Shown: piece after piece, positions 35,626 to 44,953 of the stretch | Position numbering within the stretch: the stretch's first letter is position 1 | Layout: each line of letters starts with the position of its first letter | NCBI GenBank assembly: GCA_019359675.1 | Contig: JAHHGX010000074.1 | Coordinates: 22,165 to 86,164 of the forward strand | DNA: 64,000 nucleotides | Source: Calothrix sp. FI2-JRJ7 | GTDB taxonomy: Bacteria; Cyanobacteriota; Cyanobacteriia; Cyanobacteriales; Nostocaceae | Direction of reading: 5' to 3' | The notes under the pieces: generated by a model | Database searches by the model: none | Seen by the model: the letters and a program-made list of their open reading frames with translations, nothing else | Told to the model about the DNA's origin: nothing | Made by a program: the position numbers and the translations under genes

Positions 35626-36924
35626 TCAACAGCAAGACTTAGAAGTAGATATTTCAATGGGAGCAAAGTTCCATTTCAAATTGGGGCGAACTACTCCTTG
35701 CCACTTGCCATACCATTTGAATTCTCTCTCAACATCATGCACAGTAAAACTCAGCAAATTTGCATATGTATAAAGGACACTTGAAGTATCTTGAACAATC
35801 ATCATTGTAATTTGATAACTTCCATCATTGAAAAAATTTCCAGGAATGTAACAAACTCCTCGGATTAGTCCTTCAGGACAAGGAATAGAAGCTGAGATTG
35901 AGTTAAAAACGCAAATTCCCTCCAGTGTGTAAACGTGCAAGCTCAAATTTAAGTGGGCGCCAGCGAGGTAATTCCAATACTCAAATTCAATCTTTAGAGG
36001 GGTTTTAACTGTAATTTCATCTACTGATTCATCAATATCTGGAATTACCCTGATTTGATGGAGGCGAACTTTATCATTGCCAGGAGCAGTTTCAATATCA
36101 TCCCAGATTCTTTCGAGAAAACTAGAGTCATTGTCGGATTCTAAATAATGAGATACAACCTCATGAGTTTCTCCATCATTTATCAAACATCCTGATTTAA
36201 GAAGTATCGCTCGCTCACATAGACTTTTTAATGCTGCCATATTGTGACTGACGAACAAGACGGTGCGCCCTTCTTTTTCGGCAACATCACTCATTTTCCC
36301 CAAGCACTTCTTTTGAAATTTGGCATCCCCTACCGCCAGAACTTCATCAACAATCAAAATCTCTGGCTCTAAATGCGCTGCCACCGCAAATGCCAGACGC
36401 ACATACATCCCTGATGAATAGCGTTTAACAGGCGTATCTAAAAACTTTTCAACTTCAGCAAAAGTGACTATTTCATCAAACTTTCTTTTAATCTCCACCC
36501 TGCTCATTCCCAAAATGGCGCCGTTGAGATAAATGTTTTCTCTACCTGTCAATTCTGGGTGAAAACCTGTCCCCACTTCTAAGAGACTTGCGACCCTACC
36601 TGTAATGGAAATACGTCCACTTGTTGGTTCAGTAACACGGCTTAAAATTTTGAGTAGGGTTGATTTCCCGGCGCCATTGCGACCAATAATCCCAACGCGA
36701 TCGCCTTGTTTAATCTCAAACGAAACATCGTTCAATGCCCAAAACTCTTCACGGGTTGGATTAAATATTTCTTTACTAGAAGGCTTAAGCAATTTTTTAC
36801 TCAGTGAAGTAACCCCATTACTGATAGATTCCCGCAAAGATTTATACTTACTTCTTCCTTCCTGTTGGTGACTCAGGACGTACTTCTTACTCAGATTCTC
36901 AACACTAATTACTGTATCAGACAT
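35626..36924 (-). CDS. wzt: ABC-type polysaccharide exporter ATPase with C-terminal carbohydrate-binding domain
   Basis: 432 residues from the ATG at 36922-36924; an upstream frame to 36987 would overlap the DUF1566 gene. The ATPase has GRNGAGKSTLLKILSRVTEP (Walker A), KRYSSGMYVRLAFAVAAHL (signature), EILIVDEVLAVGD (Walker B) and VLFVSHN (H-loop). A distal domain of about 150 residues, with LKIEFEYWNYLAGAHLNLSL, is the Wzt-type substrate-recognition domain that reads a terminal modification on the glycan. Its permease partner at 40980-41822 is unusually separated from it by three genes. HIP1 GCGATCGC occurs once in this gene. Confidence 0.92.
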   Translation of the reverse strand: MSDTVISVENLSKKYVLSHQQEGRSKYKSLRESISNGVTSLSKKLLKPSSKEIFNPTREEFWALNDVSFEIKQGDRVGIIGRNGAGKSTLLKILSRVTEPTSGRISITGRVASLLEVGTGFHPELTGRENIYLNGAILGMSRVEIKRKFDEIVTFAEVEKFLDTPVKRYSSGMYVRLAFAVAAHLEPEILIVDEVLAVGDAKFQKKCLGKMSDVAEKEGRTVLFVSHNMAALKSLCERAILLKSGCLINDGETHEVVSHYLESDNDSSFLERIWDDIETAPGNDKVRLHQIRVIPDIDESVDEITVKTPLKIEFEYWNYLAGAHLNLSLHVYTLEGICVFNSISASIPCPEGLIRGVCYIPGNFFNDGSYQITMMIVQDTSSVLYTYANLLSFTVHDVEREFKWYGKWQGVVRPNLKWNFAPIEISTSKSCC

Positions 36925-36962
36925 TGGTACGTTACTCTCAGCTTTATCAAAAAGTAAAGGCT

Positions 36963-37598
36963 TTATGGTTTTGCACGAACTGGCCACCCGTAGACGAGGC
37001 TCGGCTTACTGGTATTAATAACGTCTCCGAAGTTTAGGAAGATCGCCCAGGCGGAACTCACAGCGTCGCGGTAGGGGCCCGTCGTACTCGACCAGTAGTT
37101 GAACTGGACATTGGTGGCCCACTGTATTCCTGCTGCAAAGCAGCCTGCCCCATACTGGTCTACCAATGTTGGGGCACTACAGTTAAGAGATGAGGGAGGT
37201 AAGATCGCCGTAAGCTCGTCTTTGGTTGGCAAACGCCAATCGCCAGGAGAGGAGTTATCTGATAAATTACAGTCGCCGCTTTTAATCTCGGCTGCTTTGT
37301 AATTGGCACTTGCCCAATCTGTTGCCTCGAAACAATCTGCCTTCTTAAGCCATATGAGTCCAGTTGCTGTATCAGTCACCGTGCCGTTACCACAGTCTAC
37401 ATAGCGATCGCTATTATTGAAGCAGGGACCAGTGGCTTTAATCGCAGCCCTCGCGTAACGTTGGGGCTTCGTGTAGGTTACAGGGATTTGCGACTGTACG
37501 ACCACAGGAAGAGTAATGGTAATAGCCAGAAATAATAATATGGATACAGCCCCGTAGAGTATATTGATTGCAAAACGAGGGAAGCGAATACGGAGCAT
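36963..37598 (-). CDS. DUF1566 (Lcl C-terminal-like) exported protein
   Basis: 211 residues from the ATG at 37596-37598, preceded by CAGGAAT; a GTG at 37628 also is open. An N-terminal hydrophobic segment (NILYGAVSILLFLAITITLP) is a signal peptide or anchor. The DUF1566 domain follows: GTVTDTATGLIWLKKADC, WRLPTKDELTAILP, FNYWSSTT and GWPVRAKP. Such domains are found in exported or surface proteins and in Lcl adhesin. It is one of three genes placed between wzm and wzt. Its role is unknown; surface attachment or glycan anchoring would be plausible. Confidence 0.75.
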   Translation of the reverse strand: MLRIRFPRFAINILYGAVSILLFLAITITLPVVVQSQIPVTYTKPQRYARAAIKATGPCFNNSDRYVDCGNGTVTDTATGLIWLKKADCFEATDWASANYKAAEIKSGDCNLSDNSSPGDWRLPTKDELTAILPPSSLNCSAPTLVDQYGAGCFAAGIQWATNVQFNYWSSTTGPYRDAVSSAWAIFLNFGDVINTSKPSLVYGWPVRAKP

Positions 37599-37642
37599 AT
37601 TCCTGAACTCTAAACGTCTAAATCTCACAATAAAAGCCTTTT

Positions 37643-38656
37643 TTAAACTCGCGCGAACGCAATTTTATCGACTGCGAGTTTTAAGAGCAGCGTCATTTCG
37701 CCAGTTTTCACATCGACAGTGAACAGGGAATTAGTTCCCTCATTGTTGGGGTCAGCAAGCGCAAACAGTTGACCTGATGAAGAAAAAGCTAGACTTGCCA
37801 AGTCATTGTCCAGCGGTTTTTTGTTAAAGCTTAATCCTACCAAGGGGATAATCTTTCCCCTGCCAGTAACTACTGCCCGGTTTTCTAGGTCTAGCTGCAC
37901 TAAACTTGTGGTGTCTTGACCACCAACATTAGTAGCGTAAATTTTTCCATCCGGAGATTTAGCAAGGTTACTGAGTCTTTGATTAGGTGGCAGCGTTGGC
38001 AGACCCGTCTGGGCACTAGCATCTACTTGACCTGAGTTGGGGTCAATAAATGCCAACTCAAAAGGCGCCACACCTTCTGCTAAACTAACTACACTAAGCA
38101 ACTGGTCGCCTTTTTTGTCTTTTATAGTAGTGAAGAGCAAACTTTCCACCGTACTAAACTTCTTGTCTTTGGTTTTTTTGATTTTCAATCCTTTTTTAGG
38201 AGGCTTTTTCCCATTTCCTTTAGGAGGTTCAATAAATATAAGGCGACTGAAATCGCCATTCTTAGTGGTCGCTGTAGCAGCTATAACGAATGTGTTATCG
38301 GATAAGACAGTAAAACCAGTTATCCGCTCGCTGGGCTTTTTTACAACAAAGGCTTTAGTTGCTGTCTCAGTGGTTTCCTCTTGGTTACTAACTGTTACCG
38401 TAGGAATTTCAGTAGATACCAACTGCTGACCAGTTGTCAAGTTTATGGATTGTAAGATAATTTCCGGGGTGGTGTTAGCTGCGGCAGCGTCAACTAAGTC
38501 TTGTGTTTTACTGCTGCTAATTGAAGAAAGGAGTACACCAAAAAGCTGCTCCGACTCTTGTGCAATGACCTTGGATGTGGAGTTGGCGAGCGCTGTTGTG
38601 ACAGCGCTTACAATAGCCAATTGTCCAAATCTTCGCCGTTTTATTCTAAAATTCAT
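37643..38656 (-). CDS. Tat-exported beta-propeller-like protein
   Basis: 337 residues from the ATG at 38654-38656 with AGGAG eight bases upstream. FRIKRRRFGQLAIVSAVTTA looks like a twin-arginine signal, followed by a probable cleavage near KVIAQ. The rest contains repeating strands such as ITGFTVLSDNTFVIAATA, LSNLAKSPDGKIYATNVGG and LASLAFSSSGQLFALADP, reminiscent of blades of a beta-propeller. A Lys-rich linker (PPKKGLKIKKTKDKK) interrupts it. No enzymatic motif is seen. It lies 16 bp from the dimethylformamidase-like gene and likely works with it. Confidence 0.6.
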   Translation of the reverse strand: MNFRIKRRRFGQLAIVSAVTTALANSTSKVIAQESEQLFGVLLSSISSSKTQDLVDAAAANTTPEIILQSINLTTGQQLVSTEIPTVTVSNQEETTETATKAFVVKKPSERITGFTVLSDNTFVIAATATTKNGDFSRLIFIEPPKGNGKKPPKKGLKIKKTKDKKFSTVESLLFTTIKDKKGDQLLSVVSLAEGVAPFELAFIDPNSGQVDASAQTGLPTLPPNQRLSNLAKSPDGKIYATNVGGQDTTSLVQLDLENRAVVTGRGKIIPLVGLSFNKKPLDNDLASLAFSSSGQLFALADPNNEGTNSLFTVDVKTGEMTLLLKLAVDKIAFARV

Positions 38657-38680
38657 AACAAGCACTCCTAGTACAGTTTT

Positions 38681-40858
38681 TCAAGGCACAATTATCTTTG
38701 CGCCGGGAGTTACAGGTTTGGCACCCATATCTGCCAGGATATTAACAACCATTTGCTTGACGCGAACATCTTCGCGTGGAGCAGTAACGCCATAGCTATC
38801 TAACCCCCACATAAACTGAATGGAGCCAGTCGAAAAGACCTTGGCGCCACTGGCAGAAGTAAAGCGAACTGCTTGGGAAATTCGGGGATCTGTTCCAGCA
38901 GGAAAACCCTCTAACTCAGCTTGATCAAGGTTTTGCAACTGTGTGGACTCGCTTAGACTGACCAACCCACTTAGAGATGTGTTTAGATTCATTGCATCCC
39001 ATTCAAAGCCCACCAAACCACTCAATTTATCACCATTATTCAGGTTTGTGTTGGCGTAGTAAGGATTGTTACTGTTTTTTACCACGAAATCGAACCCATC
39101 GAAATAGAAATTCTGCCACCTTCCTCCAATGTACATATTTCCTTTCAACGCGCTCTCTGGCTTGTTGTTTTCTGGGCTGCGGAACTTGTTTGTTGGTGCT
39201 ACAGGGTCTGAGGTATTTTTATAACATGCCATAACCCTGTTGGGTGTCCCCGTACTGGAGTTTTCAAAGCGTACTCGCCAGTAAACACTGTTTCCTGAGA
39301 AAAAACCTTTGTTGACACTGCTGGTCTGGACACTATTAAACTCCTCTAGCGACCAGTACTCGTCGTGACCGACCGACAGAAATACTTTGTGCTGTTGCAG
39401 CAAATTTGGGTTGGCGTGGATGTCCACGTTAGTTACATAGGATACATCATATGCCTGTGATTCTAGCCACCGGATCATATTGTGTTCCCAAGCCATGATA
39501 ATGTTGTTATAAGGATTAGCGCCACTTAAAGTGCCATGTTGTGCGAATGGTCGGTCGTAAGAAACCTTAAACGCTCTTTGACCTCCTATACTATGATCTG
39601 GGTATAAAGAATAACCACCACCTAGATTGTAAGCCAGCAAAGTGTTGAAGCTGCTCTGGAATAATATGTCAGACCCTCCACTGTCATCGCGAACAACAAA
39701 CAATACCTGGGACTGATTGCCAGTTCTCTGGTCGGTTAGCTTGGCAATATACAAACCACTCGTCCAGTCAGATCCCACTGGTAACGTGTAGGAATCTGAC
39801 CATTGACATTCGATTTTGCGGGTAGAATTGTCAAAACTACATGCGGGCTGAGTAATTCCATTCAACTGACCACTGCTTAATATCAGTCGGCCACCTTGAC
39901 CTCCGTAATAACCTAAGCGGTACACATCAATGGTATAATTTCCAGGTTGTGCTAGGGAAACTTTGATTGGCAGGGAGCCGCCCTTATCTACACTAGTTGC
40001 TGCTGCATAGCCAGCAATATCTGATTGAGGAGATTGGGGAATCTGCCAGCCTGTACTACCAGGTTTCTGGTTTTCCAAATAAATGGCATTAGTAGTTCCT
40101 GGATTAGCTGTGGCAGTGAAGGTGAGGCTGCCTATACCAGAAGCCGTCGCACTCACAGTATTTGTTGTACCAACCGTTGCACCCAGCGTTAGCACTGTGC
40201 TGGCTTGACCATTGGTACCAGTTACTGCACTGGTAGGCGAGACTGATCCCCCGCCACTGGCAACGGCAAAGTTGATCGTGATGCCAGCAGTAGGATTGCC
40301 ACTACTATCTGTGACTTTTACGACCAACGGGTTAGATAAAGCAGAGCCTGCCGTGCCACTCTGATTATCTCCGCTTACTTTAGTAAGGCTATTGCCAGGG
40401 ACAAATACTATGTCGCGAAAATAGTTGCTGTTTTGATGAGAATTAGTTGGGAATGAATTGGGTGTACCATAAACTGCATTATTGTTATCAGCAACTGACC
40501 TGAGATCCCCATTCACAATTGAGGTTCCCAATATATTCTGCGTGACACCAAAATAGCTATTGCAACTGACGGTGACTACATAAGTTGTGTTGGCTTGGAT
40601 GCTTAACGGTGTGCTGAGAACCTGTTGCTGCCAACCCGAAGCCGTCTCATTCAAGAAAGTAACGTTTGCTAAAATAGCTCCCGTTGCCGACCAAATTCTA
40701 CCTACATGGGCGCCAGTCTCATTAACCGCTTTCCAATAGCGAATCGCGGTAATTTGACCAGCCTTTGCACTCTGGAACTTCATTCCCAGTTCATAGGAGA
40801 CACCATCGCTCCATTCAAACCCAGGCACCTGACTTGTAAAGATAGTTTGTTGAGCCAT
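38681..40858 (-). CDS. DUF4082 / Ig-like / N,N-dimethylformamidase-like surface protein
   Basis: 725 residues in three parts. First comes a DUF4082 domain (about 1-150, e.g. GVSYELGMKFQSAKAGQITA). Next is a Big-1-type Ig domain (about 160-255, SGTAGSALSNPLVVKVTDSS, with SGNPTAGITINFAVASGGG). The large last part resembles the C-terminal domain of N,N-dimethylformamidase beta subunits (VDVYRLGYYGG-like, KVFLSVGHDEYWSLEEFNSV, YWRVRFEN). No signal peptide precedes DUF4082, so export would need another route or the start lies elsewhere. Proteins of this type often occur near cyanobacterial polysaccharide genes. The enzymatic role is unproven. Confidence 0.75.
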   Translation of the reverse strand: MAQQTIFTSQVPGFEWSDGVSYELGMKFQSAKAGQITAIRYWKAVNETGAHVGRIWSATGAILANVTFLNETASGWQQQVLSTPLSIQANTTYVVTVSCNSYFGVTQNILGTSIVNGDLRSVADNNNAVYGTPNSFPTNSHQNSNYFRDIVFVPGNSLTKVSGDNQSGTAGSALSNPLVVKVTDSSGNPTAGITINFAVASGGGSVSPTSAVTGTNGQASTVLTLGATVGTTNTVSATASGIGSLTFTATANPGTTNAIYLENQKPGSTGWQIPQSPQSDIAGYAAATSVDKGGSLPIKVSLAQPGNYTIDVYRLGYYGGQGGRLILSSGQLNGITQPACSFDNSTRKIECQWSDSYTLPVGSDWTSGLYIAKLTDQRTGNQSQVLFVVRDDSGGSDILFQSSFNTLLAYNLGGGYSLYPDHSIGGQRAFKVSYDRPFAQHGTLSGANPYNNIIMAWEHNMIRWLESQAYDVSYVTNVDIHANPNLLQQHKVFLSVGHDEYWSLEEFNSVQTSSVNKGFFSGNSVYWRVRFENSSTGTPNRVMACYKNTSDPVAPTNKFRSPENNKPESALKGNMYIGGRWQNFYFDGFDFVVKNSNNPYYANTNLNNGDKLSGLVGFEWDAMNLNTSLSGLVSLSESTQLQNLDQAELEGFPAGTDPRISQAVRFTSASGAKVFSTGSIQFMWGLDSYGVTAPREDVRVKQMVVNILADMGAKPVTPGAKIIVP

Positions 40859-40979
40859 TGGCGTTAAAATTGCTATTCAAATTTTTTTTCAATTGTCGGT
40901 AAAATATATACAAACTATTTTTTTATTTTTTGCACAAGTCTAAAAATCATAATTTTTAGACCGAAGCACAAAATCTCTT

Positions 40980-41822
40980 CTAAATTACGTCAGCAAATGT
41001 CTTTTCCATTCGGCGGAAGTACCAAATTCCGCTTACTAATAAAAGCACAACTAATCCTACAGATAGCATGAATCCAGACCAATAAAGTCTTGACTCTCCG
41101 CCTAAAATAGCCCAACGAAAGCCGTCAATTACACCAACCATTGGATTTAATGAATAAAGCAACCGCCATTGTTCGGGTACAATATTACTACTAAATCCAA
41201 CGGGCGATATATATAAGCCAAACTGGACAACAAACGGCACAATATAGCGAAAGTCTCGATATTCCACATTTAAGGCTGCCATCCATAATCCAACTCCAAT
41301 AGAAGCGGCGAAGGCTATGCTAATAAATAATGGTAGCGTTAATATACGCCAACTCGGAACGTAGTTATACCAAGCCATTAGCCCTAACATAATCATGCCA
41401 GAAATCATAAAGTCTACGAAACTAACAATTACTGCACTAGTAGGCACAATCAAACGCGGAAAGTAAACTTTAGAAATTAAATTGGCGTTGCTAATTAGAC
41501 TAGTGCTGCACTCACTTAGTGCAGTCGAGAAAAACTGCCAAGGTAACATGCCAGCAAACACCAAAATAGGATACGGTACTCCTTCGGAAGGTAATTTTGC
41601 CAAATTTCCAAACACTACTGTGAACACCACCATTGTTAAAAATGGTCTGATTAGTGCCCAAGCCATGCCAATTGCTGTTTGTTTATAGCGTACCAAAATG
41701 TCACGCCATGCCAGAAAATAGAACAGTTCGCGATAGCGCCATAGGTCTTTCCAATATTGCTGTTCAGTGCGTCCTGCTTCAATTACTAATTTCTGCTTGG
41801 GAAGTATCTTGTCGCTGTTCAT
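40980..41822 (-). CDS. wzm: ABC-2 type polysaccharide exporter permease
   Basis: 280 residues from the ATG at 41820-41822; a TTG at 41843 is possible. The soluble start (YWKDLWRYRELFYFLAWRDI) and the signature RYKQTAIGMAWALIRPFLTM are typical of Wzm/KpsM/TagG permeases, followed by six membrane helices. With Wzt (35626-36924) it forms the ABC exporter for completed polysaccharide across the plasma membrane. Usually wzm and wzt are adjacent; here about 4 kb with three genes lie between. It is the first gene of the minus-strand run that extends to 16633. Confidence 0.92.
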   Translation of the reverse strand: MNSDKILPKQKLVIEAGRTEQQYWKDLWRYRELFYFLAWRDILVRYKQTAIGMAWALIRPFLTMVVFTVVFGNLAKLPSEGVPYPILVFAGMLPWQFFSTALSECSTSLISNANLISKVYFPRLIVPTSAVIVSFVDFMISGMIMLGLMAWYNYVPSWRILTLPLFISIAFAASIGVGLWMAALNVEYRDFRYIVPFVVQFGLYISPVGFSSNIVPEQWRLLYSLNPMVGVIDGFRWAILGGESRLYWSGFMLSVGLVVLLLVSGIWYFRRMEKTFADVI

Positions 41823-41886
41823 AGATTCGTGCTTAATTGACAAATTTTTGCCTGCTCCTTCCCGATTTTATCTTCAACAAAATCTT

Positions 41887-41952
41887 AGAAACCGGGTTTC
41901 TTTGTTGAAATCTATTATAAAAATGACTATTTTGCGTAGAAACCCGGTTTCT
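41887..41952. repeat. AGAAACCGGGTTTCT paired palindrome
   Basis: Two copies of a 15-base palindrome (AGAAACCGGGTTTCT at 41887, AGAAACCCGGTTTCT at 41938) flank a spacer with ATAAAAATGACTATTTTGCG. A diverged relative with a similar spacer lies at 60313-60394. It lies upstream of wzm, between diverse transcription units, and may be a small mobile element. Confidence 0.75.
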
Positions 41953-41981
41953 TAAGTTTCAAGCGCGTGCTTTTCAAGTTA

Positions 41982-42407
41982 TTAACAGACACAGTTGAAA
42001 TCTTTGATGCAATGACTACCAGTTAATCTTGCCTGTCTGCGTGTGAACTCTCCTACACTTGGGTTGCCATTTGGGTCAATTACCCCTGATACTTGCTGCC
42101 ATAATTCATCTGGCGCCAGAGAAACTGTATATTCACGTTCGTGTTTACGGACGTGATACCATTTGGTTTCTTGGCACTCCTCACACCAAAAAGCTTCTAA
42201 CCATTCTCCTGGTATCAAAACAGCGGTTTGAGATGCTACTATTATTAGTGCGTTTTTCCGACTCATCCCTCTTTGCTGTAATTGACCTGCTTTATCGGCA
42301 AAAAGTAGATGTTTCGGACTTCTACTTTCTAGAAAACAACCATGAATTGGGCAGTATATTGCTCTTTTTTTCGAGCGTTTCCGATTTTTGTCACACCTTC
42401 TCTGCAT
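41982..42407 (-). CDS. cysteine-rich cyanobacterial hypothetical protein
   Basis: 141 residues from the ATG at 42405-42407; the frame continues upstream to 42491 but without conserved features. A very basic start (MQRRCDKNRKRSKKRA) is followed by CPIHGCFLES and later FWCEECQETKWYH, a pair of Cys/His motifs that could bind zinc. The C-terminus HCIKDFNCVC adds three more Cys. It resembles small zinc-ribbon proteins but I cannot name a family. It lies alone between wzm and a glycosyltransferase. Confidence 0.6.
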   Translation of the reverse strand: MQRRCDKNRKRSKKRAIYCPIHGCFLESRSPKHLLFADKAGQLQQRGMSRKNALIIVASQTAVLIPGEWLEAFWCEECQETKWYHVRKHEREYTVSLAPDELWQQVSGVIDPNGNPSVGEFTRRQARLTGSHCIKDFNCVC

Positions 42408-42858
42408 AATTCGACCTCCAATCTCAATACAAAATACTTGCATGAAGGTTACGTTTGGAGGGACTGAGATCATAAGACCATCGAAGCCCATACTCCTAAT
42501 TGATAACTCACTCGTTAAATTTATTTAGTTGTACTTAATTTATTCAGTTTGCTCACTTTATTTAATCGATTGAGTGGTTTTGATATTGGGTAATGTACTA
42601 GCCTGATAAATCTTATGGGCAACACTTAAAATCACTACTTTCAGTATATAACAATCTTGCGAAATTGTTGCATTACATTTCGTTATTTTAAATTTTAAAA
42701 TTAATATTAACAAAAATGTTACTGAAATTTGCCACACCACAAAGTAGGAAACAAGTATCAAATAAACTAGCTTCAAACCAAAAGCAAGTAATTTGAGAAT
42801 AGTACTAATTATAATTAATACTATGAGCGTACTGTTGGGGTACCCGTTCAGGGGGCGC

Positions 42859-44220
42859 CTACTCTACGTGAGTTTGAGTCATACTGACGATTTCAGGGGA
42901 AATCACCGCTTGCTTCAAAACCTCTAAATATTGTTTAGCAATTATTTTGGGTGTAAAGTTCGCGCGCAAATATTGACGACCAGCTTTACCCATACGTTCA
43001 GCTAATAAACTATCTTGACTCAGCAAACGAATAAATTGAGTCAAACCGTTACTATCTCCGTTATCAAACGAACTACCACAGTTAGCTTCGCTAATGATTT
43101 GCCTCAAATAACAATACTGCGAACAAATTGCTGCAATTGGTCTTTCAGAAGCTAAAGCCGAATAAAGCTTACTAGGAGTAACCAAATTCTCTGTTCGCTC
43201 ATCTACACTTACAAGCGATAAATCGCAAGCTGTTAACGAGTAAGGTAAAACCTTCTTGTCTTGATACGGTAAAAACAAGAAATTCTTCAAACCAAGACGG
43301 TTCACTTCAGTAACCAACTCAGTTAGCTTGGCGCCTCCACCAATAATTAGGAATTGAATTGGGTCATCTTGTAATTGCTTGGCAGTCTCAAGAATCGTGT
43401 TCATATCATGACAACGACCCAAATTACCAGAGTAAAGCACCGTAAACTTTTTGACCAAATTGTATTTCCAAGCAAACCAATTTTCATGCTTGGCAATTGG
43501 TAATATCCAGTTTGGGTCTGCCCAACTGTGAATTACCGAAACCTTATCAGCAACAGCAGGACAGTTTACTACCACCTGTCGCTTCATTGCTGGACTTAAA
43601 ACGACTATTCCCATAGCTCTTTTCCAAACTTTTTGGTTCACAGACTCCCAAAATCTTGCCAACCAATGGCGTTTAGAAACCACACCTAGTGCTACAGCAA
43701 TATCTGGATACAAATCATAGAGTATGCAAACATAAGGCGTTTTGAACACAATATTTGCGAAATACCCTAAGAGCGGCAGAAATGGTGGTGCAGTAGATAT
43801 CAACAGCACATTATTCCAGTGTCTAGCTCGAAACAGATGCCACGCAGCACGCAAAGTGTACAGAACACCATTAATCGCTTTGCCGCGAATTCGTCCTGGA
43901 GCAAGTTGAGCAGTGCGTGAACGCTGAATTCTAACTCGACCTCTATACTCAACCTGTGGAGCATTTTTCACCTGATATGCATACCCAGGTTGACTCGTAA
44001 AAACATCAATCTCAATTCCCAGTAATCCCAAATTCATTACCAGTTCTTCCAACAACTGACCCGTTGCCGCATAATCTGGAGGAAAAAATTGGGTAATTAC
44101 AGACAGCTTTATGGACTGCTGAGTCTCTATAGACTTTTGTCTATTATCTTGTCTTGAGTCTGGTTGCTGGGAAAAAACAGAATGAAATAATTCGAGATTA
44201 ATCCATTTGTTAAATCTCAT
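42859..44220 (-). CDS. WcaI-like family 4 glycosyltransferase
   Basis: 453 residues. After a non-conserved 37-residue lead, LSVITQFFPPDYAATGQLLE and IDVFTSQPGYAYQV mark the GT4 N-terminal domain in the style of WcaI colanic-acid transferases. The C-terminal half has FTVLYSGNLGRCHDMNTILE, FLIIGGGAKLTELV, and LVTPSKLYSALASERPIAAI. This subgroup uses a NLVTPSKLY motif rather than the usual E-x7-E. It lies upstream of the zinc-ribbon gene with 367 bp between and may be transcribed independently of the main run. Confidence 0.85.
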   Translation of the reverse strand: MRFNKWINLELFHSVFSQQPDSRQDNRQKSIETQQSIKLSVITQFFPPDYAATGQLLEELVMNLGLLGIEIDVFTSQPGYAYQVKNAPQVEYRGRVRIQRSRTAQLAPGRIRGKAINGVLYTLRAAWHLFRARHWNNVLLISTAPPFLPLLGYFANIVFKTPYVCILYDLYPDIAVALGVVSKRHWLARFWESVNQKVWKRAMGIVVLSPAMKRQVVVNCPAVADKVSVIHSWADPNWILPIAKHENWFAWKYNLVKKFTVLYSGNLGRCHDMNTILETAKQLQDDPIQFLIIGGGAKLTELVTEVNRLGLKNFLFLPYQDKKVLPYSLTACDLSLVSVDERTENLVTPSKLYSALASERPIAAICSQYCYLRQIISEANCGSSFDNGDSNGLTQFIRLLSQDSLLAERMGKAGRQYLRANFTPKIIAKQYLEVLKQAVISPEIVSMTQTHVE

Positions 44221-44953
44221 CGTCTAAATCCTAAATGTCCTTTAACTGATACTACTGAATTAATCAAGCCTTAATAGTGAACACTGCGAAGTTGCCCAAA
44301 ACTTTGAGTTATCACAAGTCAATTTAGGCAAATTACTAAGCAATTTTTAAGTAAAGTAATTGGCTTATGTAAAACTTCTTTTAACTGATTAAGAAGCTAT
44401 TGTAAACCAAAGTATGTAAAATCTTCTTATTTTTAATAAATTTCCACACACAATCCTTAACTACATTACCATGTTTTGCATTTTCTAATTATCTTCATAG
44501 AAAATTTATATAAATCAATTATTATTTCACTTAATTTTAACATTTCTTTCTAACTGATGTATCAAAAAAAAGTCTCTGCAATATTTGATGCAAGTATTTG
44601 CACTTGTATACAAAAAACGTATTCCCAAAGTCGTAGTATTCAAGCATATGTGCAATTACATCAACATTAGATACCAAGTTTATTTGTAAAAAAAGATAAT
44701 TAGTTGTATCTTATGTTACTCGTAGTCAATTTAAACTTTGTAGTCATGATTATTAATTTGGTAAAATACTTGCTTGCAAAAACACGCTTAATTGCTTGAT
44801 TTCAACATAAACCTAATTTTAAATATAAATTTAAAATAATAAAAATCATTTTCAAAGCGAGAATCTTGGCAACGGATGCAGCGGATGTAACGGATGAACC
44901 ACGTGTTGCAACACAAAATCAGCTGTCCGTTACATGCGTTTATAATCCGTTGC
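44221..44953. other. gene-free A/T-rich gap with a GTAACGGAT-type repeat
   Basis: No convincing gene, tRNA or hairpin was seen in the first 650 bp, which are strongly A/T-rich. At 44876-44945 lies a short repeat block: AACGGATGCAGCGGATGTAA followed by CGGATG, and its complement CCGTTACATGCG. Similar sequences are at 51329-51349 and 57730-57795. It ends next to the stop codon of the cysteine-cluster gene. Confidence 0.6.

Noticed and set aside
42558..42776. 72-residue minus-strand reading frame
   Set aside because: Low-complexity A/T-rich composition, no ribosome site, no recognisable motif; likely chance.
44221..44953. tRNA or small RNA gene in the large gaps
   Set aside because: No cloverleaf-type arms or conserved T-loop sequence were recognised in any gap.
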